Assembly (NCBI GenBank): GCA_018398765.1
Contig: JAHBMJ010005483.1
Coordinates: 58,046 to 122,045 of the forward strand
Length of the DNA stretch: 64,000 nt
Source: Chromera velia
Lineage: Eukaryota; Sar; Chromeraceae
Reading direction: 5' to 3'
The number at the start of each line of letters is the position of its first letter. The stretch's first letter is position 1. Below the pieces are notes generated by a model. That model did not search any database. It saw only the letters and a program-made list of their open reading frames with translations, and had not been told where the DNA came from. This document shows positions 57,514 through 64,000 of the stretch, in pieces. A program made the translations under genes and the position numbers.

Positions 57514-59548
57514 GCTCTCACAATGCCTTGTGGAGCGTCGATCCATGCTCCTCAAGGAACTTTCTGCCCAATTTCAAAGGAGAATTTTGATGGCATTAGG
57601 TGCGCGCTATCGAGCGCGCCATTTTGATAGACTCGTTGTAGTAGGAAATGTCATCATTCTGCGGACTGCTCTTCGCGACTCCCGGCTGCATTCCGACGAA
57701 TGGAAGGACTTGCAAGAAGGAAACAAGAGAGAGAAACAACGATGGTACACTTACAGTGCAAGAAACGGTTGAAAATGGATGCCCGGGCAGCAAAGACAGT
57801 CACCTCGAGTTCTTTACATTTGGATGCATGTACTTCCAGCACAGATTCAAGCAGGAGAGAGAATACAAACAACTCTTATTCATGTAGGAGATACAGCGGA
57901 AGCAAACTTTATGTACATTTGACTGCATACATGACAGATCGATATCAGATCGATACGTACGTGCATGCATGCATGGCCGGCTTAAAATTGTATTAATACT
58001 TTCAAAACAAAAAAAACACACAAAAGAGTGGGCGCGCGCATTGCGCATCGAGCTACTTTGCGCGCAACTGCGTATGAACGGAGTATATAGGCAGAAGTAC
58101 ACAAAACAGTGCATGCACGTGTTTTATCATGCACGCGCAGTGCTGCCATGTCCAAGAGCTCACTAGATAACGCCACAAAACAGACCAACACTAACTCTGT
58201 CGTGCACCTTGCAGAGATTTATTGCAGCAAATATGTTTCCTTCTATTCACTCACGGAGAGGGAGAAGGGGCCCTTTCTAAGTGGAGCCGTTGCTGGCTCA
58301 GTTAAGCTATGTGTAGCTAGAGCTGCTAGAGTACAAGTACCCAAGGCTTTCTTCCATCAGAGCTTTTTAGGAAAGTCTGTCAGTTTGGTCATATAGAGAG
58401 GGGTGAACGTTCTTGCAAAGCTAGAAACTTCTATAGGAATGATACACCGTCAATCAATCTGAATGCAACTAAATCAGGTGCATGACGCATCGCACAATGC
58501 AAGCGGCCCCAGAAAACGAAGGCATATCGTAGCGCCCGGCGCCGCCCGCCGCAGCAGACCTGCACTGGCGTTTGGCCCGCAACTGGTCCCAATCTCCTCT
58601 ATCCGCATTTTTCACTGGTTTACGACGTGGCAGCGTTCTCTATCCCCGGGCAGGGGGTAGGGGGCGCCAATGGAGAGTGAAGGGCGAGGTGAATTGAAGA
58701 CCAAATGGATTGAATAGACGGAGAAGCGTAAAGAAGTAAAGGGTTAGAGAAAGAAAAGAATTTGACAGGAAGAGTTGTTTGTTGAAGAGTTGCTGGATGA
58801 GAGTGGGTTAAGTAATTCTGGTAGGCAGAGGTGATTGAATTTGATGTAAAAGAGGAACTAGGAAAAAACGTGATAGAGAAACAGGCAGAGTCAGAAACTA
58901 ATGGTGGATAGAAGTTGAAGTATAGGGCTTTTATAGATTAGGGTAGATTAGGAAGAAACTGGCCTAGGCACGATACCCGATACCGTGCGAACTAACAGCC
59001 AGTATGCTGGGATGTGCTATGTATCCATGAACCCTCAAATCAATTTTGACTAACACTAACCATGCATACTAGTGGGGGGGCTGGCCATGTTTGGCGTACC
59101 CGGCGCACAGGCGCACCCCGACCAAACTATAAACTATGTGCTGCCACAGTGTCAGATGCATATCAGATGCATTAATTGCAGACTGAGTTCTACTCTACCG
59201 CCGCTTAAGAAATAAGCCGCAGTAAAAGTGATTAATGAGCAGTGTTCCTAGATTCAGAACAGATGGGACGAACCGGAACCTTTTGACAGACTAGGCTAGA
59301 TCCGCCCCTCATACACGGGGACGCGGCATGCATAACAAAAACCTCAATCAATTGCAGACTGAGCAAGTCAAAGGCAACACTTATATATAGGAAGTGTGTT
59401 TGATGCAAGAGTGCATGCGGGGTTATAGTTGACTCAAAAGTGACAGCACCAGTACGCGGATCGATTTGCTTCTCCAGACAGAACTGACCGAAAGAAAGAG
59501 CGAAAAGAGAAAGAAGCGGGCACGGAGTCTGAGGGTAATCAATCAGTC
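57514..59548. other. Intergenic; no gene seen
   Basis: Mixed-composition DNA with GCATGCATG and CGTACGTG palindromic strings near 57955-57975. Open frames up to about 100 codons show no recognisable family. The last few hundred bases should include the dehydrogenase promoter. Confidence 0.5.
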
Positions 59549-62500
59549 ATGGGCTCGAGCGTCTCCGCCTTTATCCAGGAGTTGAAGTACTTCATTGCCC
59601 TGAGGGTTTCCCCCTTCCTCGTGCAGGTGATTACGCTTCTCAATAGCCATCTACTCAGCATTTCTATTTGTTTTCCGCTCGTTTGGTCTCCATTTGCCTG
59701 CCTGGTTACTCTTGTTCGATGCATGCCTCACCTATGATGATTGATTGGCACTGCAGAACGCCTTCCTGGACCCTTCTTCGAGTGCGTACACGAAGAAGCT
59801 GCTGAATAAGAACCCAGACCTCAAGTCGAAGTTCAAAGACAAGTCAGCGAGCCAGCTAGACGATTCGCCGTTTTTGAAGAGTGAGAACAAAGGACATTGA
59901 ACAGACGAATCGATTTTGCGGGAATGTTCGTCCGAGGAAGATACAAAGGGATGATTAAGGTTCAAAAGTGCGTGGCGAGGGCACTTCTCGCACGTGTCTC
60001 GACGCATGTGCGCCTGCTCCTGTCTTCTCTTTGCAGATGCGCTGTTGTGACAGGGGTCTCCCTGGGGGGTCTGGGGTATTACGTGGCAGGTCAGCTCGGC
60101 GTATCTTCCGCATGTTGTCTGTCGCCCTTTTGAGCAGACCCTTGCAGGCCTCCTTTGCGAGTACATCGCCATGATAAATGATAACAATGAGATAGGGTGT
60201 GTAGAAGCAGGAAATAGGAAGGGATGCTTTGCACCTGTTGGGCTGCTTCCATCGTTGCCGAGCTCTTCGTACTCTATTCCGTTCGTTTCTTTGTATTTGC
60301 CTCGCATAATTATTAATAATGGATGCATGCGGCTCCCTTGATTGTTGCAGAGGCACTGGCGGTGGACGTCGGCATGGCGGTTGTCCTTGCTGGCAGAAGC
60401 AAGGAGAAGCTGCGGGACGCTGAGACCGCCATTGAGAAGCGAGCAGCGAAGAGCGGGGCGCCGTCTCCGAAGCTGTTCTCTGTTATTCTCGACCTCTCCT
60501 CTCTCAAATCCGTGGAGGAGGCGGCAGGGGAAATGAAGAAAATCGTCACCAAAGACTTCAAGGGGGGATTGAAGGCAAGTAACCGTGCAGCGCATCGCAT
60601 CGATCCACACAGACATGCTGACAGCCTATGGAAGTTTTCATTCGTATTCCTACCCGCCCACCCGCCCTCTGTGTGCATGTGCGTTTCTCTCTCTCTCTCC
60701 CTCTGTGTGTGTGTGTGGGGGGGGGGGGGGGGGGGGGNNGGGGGGCAGGGGGGGTGAGCACAGCTCCCTATTGTCTCTCCCTATTGTCCTTTCTGTGCGT
60801 GAGTGTAAGAGCGACAGAGGGGGAGAGAGGGAGAAAGGAACGAAGAGAGCGGCTGGGTTCGGTCGAAATGTGGGAAGGAAAATGGTGGAGTCTCTGCCTA
60901 TATGCAGGGTCTTGCAGTGAAGATGAAAAAAATGCACGCACGCAAGCACTTAGGCAGGTTCAAATTCAAGTAGTGCTGCAGGCTTCAATCATCGATCACT
61001 CTGTCATACCGTCCGTCCTTCTGTCCACCTAACTGGACGTTTACATGCATGCAGGTTCTCGTGAACAATGCCGGGGCCCTTGTGTGTGCCGGGGCCCAGG
61101 AGCCCGCTCGTCTCTGCGGTGTGACCAAGGAAGGCATCGAGGGCAACGTGGGGGGAAACTTTGTGGGTCCGCACTATCTCACCAGGTAGGTAGGCAGGTC
61201 GGTCGGTGGGGGAATCTACATCGGCAGACGTCATTCATTCATGCACTGACTTGATGTATCACTTGAGGGAGACAGCAAACAGCGCACAGTGGGGGGGGGC
61301 TTTCAGGAGGCATTCTGCACGAACACCTCGATCACTCGCCATGCATGAACGCCTTCATTGTTTGTCATTTCAGCGCAGGGAGCAACGAACAGAAGGCAGA
61401 AGGCAACCGGGAACAGAAGCGGAAGAACAGGAAAGAGAAAACGTCCATTTATACTCACAAACCATCTCTGCTTTGCCGGAGAACAAGAGAACGAACGTAT
61501 TCTGAGGCTCGCTAGCTCCTTCCTTGCATGGCCAAAGGACATGCATCGAAAATTTTGTTGGAGGTATTCTCAGGGTTTTCTTTCCACTTGCGCGCCGGCC
61601 TGGCTGCGCTTTCCTCCTTTTCCTGTCTGTCTCATTTTCTTCTTACTTCCACCCTCTGATAATCCGTGTGAAGAACCTCAGTACGTGCGTCTTGATTGCT
61701 GCGCCTCCTCCCCGTGCGCTGACTGACGCACGCACGCCTGCAGTCTCCTTCTGCCCTGCCTGGAGAAAGAGGCGTCGATGTCGAAGGAACAGTCGAAATG
61801 CGTGTTCGTGTCCTCCCTCGCACACGCCTTCCCATTCCAACCAGCCATGGACATGGAAAGACTGGTTGCGCATCCTTTCTCAGGTCAGTGACATCGACAT
61901 AGAACTCTCAACCTCTCTATCGCGTGCATACGTGCACACACGCACGCACCCGCTGTGCGTGGCCTCTTATCGTGCTCTGAATGGATCGATGTCAGCTAGC
62001 TAGTACGCTCGATTGATGGTGGATCCTTCTTGTGAGGCTTTGGGGGCCCCCGGCGTGTGCAGATAGATTTCGTATCATACTAAATGGTCCTGGACACCCA
62101 TGCAGGGGCGAAAAGGGGTGTCGCCGACACTTGGGATGCTCAATAAATTCGTGAATGAAGGGACAAGTGTGTGGATGAAATGTGTACGCGTGTGAGGGTG
62201 CAGGAGGGTCCCCAGAGGGCGACATCGTCAAAGAGGAGGGGGGGGTCTTCCACAAGAGTATGGCGGGGCCTCTGCTCAAGTAAGGATAGCGGCCCTCTTA
62301 TGCATGCGTGCGTGTGTCGTTATCGGTACTGCTCACATGCATGTGAGAACGTTCCTATCTATTTTTCACTGTAGGCAGGACAGCAGAGAATGTGTATGTG
62401 TGTCTGCGTGTGCGTGGGTGTCTCCGTGAACTTGAAATTTCGCCTGACAGAGAACTAGTGGATCCTACCTTTTTTCCCTTGTTGGGTCTGCCATTGACTT

Positions 62501-63132
62501 GCGCTGCTCAAGAGGAGAGTAAGACAAAAAAGAGGAGCGACGTACAGCGAAGGGACTGATCTTCAGACCTGGAAGAAGCAGTGAAGAGAAGTACACACAA
62601 TGGGGGGGGGGGCAGTTGGCGTATTGAACCCGAGCATGGAGGCAGGCGGCGAAGGGATGGAGATGCCTCAGAGAGTCTGCTGCTCGTTTCAGTCTTGGGA
62701 ATCACAGACAATATTCAAACAAGAATTAAGTGCTGTGGATTGCATTTGTTTGTTTAATTTGAATGTGCATAGATGCATGTACTACGACGAATTGAATTCA
62801 CTGAAGGTACGGGCACTCGAAGCTTGGGAACATGAGTGACGCACGCGCGTTTGCAAGAAGGCACCCGACGATCGACTTCTCCTCCAACCACCCAGGGTCC
62901 ATTCGTTCGAATTTTGGGACGGCAGGTCAGGCAGGCAGGCAGCTAGCTTGAAGGGACAAGCTTTGCTTGATGCTTGCGCGCATGCACAGTTAGATGAACA
63001 GACACACAGGCTGGATTTGTTCGAAGCTGGGGACATCAGACAAGACACTTCAGTGTTGTCTGGTGAGATGCAGTGAGAGCTGCGCTCTACCGATGCTATT
63101 TCTGGTTGCTTGGGCTGGTTGCCAATCGGGGG

Positions 63133-63176
<44 letters not shown>

Positions 63177-64000
63177 TGTGTGTGTCACTCTCCGTGTGTA
63201 TGAGTGTGTATGAGTGTGTGTGTGTGTGTGTTTACAATGTTGGAGTGCCGGTCAGATGCCTTGTTCGGTCACGCCTTCATCCAAAAGATTGAATGCAAAA
63301 CAGATAGACACGTTGACCAGACCTACCTACCTATTCATATTCGGTGACGCTGATCGATAGATGGATCTTTCGAATCTGTTTCTTGCTTGCAGGGCTGCCC
63401 TTCTTTCTGAAGCTGGGCAGGGACATTTACTACAATTTGTTTCGACTTGTCAACTACACGGCAGAACAGGCCAGTCAGAACTGACGGGTGGACAGTGTCT
63501 GCATATGATGTCTTCACGCAGAGTGACTGATGGAGTGAACGTTCATTGTTTGTTTCCCTCCTGTCTCGATCGTCTTCGGGAACGAGCAGGAGGTAGAGCA
63601 ACAGCTTGCGGTATGGGTTTCCGTTTGGGCCGTCGATTTTGTTTTCCGCGTACTGCACCTGTGAGCGTCTTATCTCTTAGTGTCTTTTTCGATACAGCTG
63701 GTTCCTGCTCCTGCTATCGTGTGCCTGGTTGCAGGGCGGTGTCGGTACTCTCCGAGGCGTGCTGGATCCTTCTCTTTCCTTTCAGGAGTCTGAGACTGGC
63801 AGCCGTGGCAAGGGCACAGAGAAGAACAGGAAGGGCCCCTACCTGCATTGCACAGGGACAGAGTGGAGCCCCAAGGAGCCCCCCGGAAGCCTGCAGGTGG
63901 GTCTGCATTGGCGGACATTCAGTCGGATACATGCAGACACACATCACTTGGTCGCGTTCCGTGTGCACGTGAATGCTTTGAGGTCTTCGTCGTGCCGTGG
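59549..64000 (+). CDS. Short-chain dehydrogenase/reductase, partial at right edge
   Basis: NAD(P)-dependent oxidoreductase, closest in style to retinol-dehydrogenase/protochlorophyllide-reductase-like SDRs. Exons seen: 59549-59626, 59757-59880, 60037-60089, 60351-60574, 61055-61185, 61744-61883, 62204-62279, 62807-62925, 63393-~63471 and a probable late exon 63786-63896. Motifs in order: VVTGVSLGGLGYYVA (cofactor glycine motif), VVLAGRSKEKL, ILDLSSLKS (acidic turn), VLVNNAGA, NVGGNFVGPHYLT, CVFVSSLAHAF (catalytic Ser), YGHSKLGN (catalytic Tyr and Lys in Y-x3-K), SNHPGSIRSNFG, KLGRDIYYNLFRLVNYT and KGPYLHCTGTE. Exon 4 ends at a GC donor (GCAAGT). Exons 2 and 3 do not match in phase (1 versus 2), so a micro-exon, a base error or a lesion lies between 59881 and 60036. 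The link from 63471 to 63786 is unresolved and the stop codon is outside the window. Confidence 0.85.
60714..60747. repeat. G homopolymer with two undetermined bases, SDR intron 4
   Basis: About 32 G interrupted by NN at 60738-60739. Its true length is not reliable. Confidence 0.9.

Noticed and set aside
62775-62806. Mini-exon MYYDELNSLK in the dehydrogenase
   Set aside because: Placing the acceptor at 62805-62806 instead yields the catalytic YGHSK motif in the correct phase.
1-64000. tRNA, rRNA or other structured RNA genes
   Set aside because: I looked for conserved tRNA box and rRNA strings by eye and found none that I could support; a covariance-model scan would be decisive.

Overview
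The window looks like nuclear DNA from a protist alga with intron-rich genes. Introns are GT-AG with TGCAG-type acceptors, microsatellites are abundant, and one protein (heme oxygenase) carries what looks like a signal-plus-transit presequence for a complex plastid. The style fits an alveolate alga such as the chromerid Chromera velia. That assignment is inference from gene style; no marker gene proves it.

Layout. 0.5 kb: short intronless gene for a divergent histone H4 (+). 2.3 kb: orphan cyclophilin exon (+). 3.1-4.7 kb: 5'-truncated LINE (-). 5.6-8.0 kb: heme oxygenase, five exons (-). 8.0-9.4 kb: AT-rich DNA with a small inverted-repeat element. 9.4-12.1 kb: decayed PIF1-type helicase gene (-). 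13.2-26.3 kb: one six-exon gene (+) for a predicted 3,807-residue non-canonical poly(A)/poly(U) polymerase with an enormous disordered tail. 26.3-36.3 kb: mostly non-coding, with a 994-base assembly gap, a TTAA-flanked MITE, a rearranged inverted duplication and two weak exon candidates. 36.3-40.2 kb: five-exon RRM protein (-). 41.2-45.3 kb: eight-exon aldo/keto reductase (+), divergent from the RRM gene. 45.9-48.9 kb: LINE tails and tandem repeats. 49.4-54.8 kb: nine-exon DUF389 membrane protein (+). 55.6-57.5 kb: a long-armed foldback element, a GATT array, a small MITE and a dispersed repeat. 59.5 kb to beyond the right edge: short-chain dehydrogenase (+).

The exon models were built by hand. 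I used family similarity, splice dinucleotides and codon phase. Phases close exactly for heme oxygenase (326 aa), the polymerase (3,807 aa), the RRM protein (795 aa), the aldo/keto reductase (332 aa) and the DUF389 protein (554 aa). The dehydrogenase has one phase break and an unresolved 3' part.

The genes do not form a pathway. Several encode RNA or chromatin functions (H4 variant, polymerase, RRM protein). Others are metabolic or membrane proteins (heme oxygenase, aldo/keto reductase, dehydrogenase, DUF389). The most distinctive points are the H4 variant lacking Lys20, the giant polymerase tail, and introns that begin inside GTNN tetranucleotide arrays.
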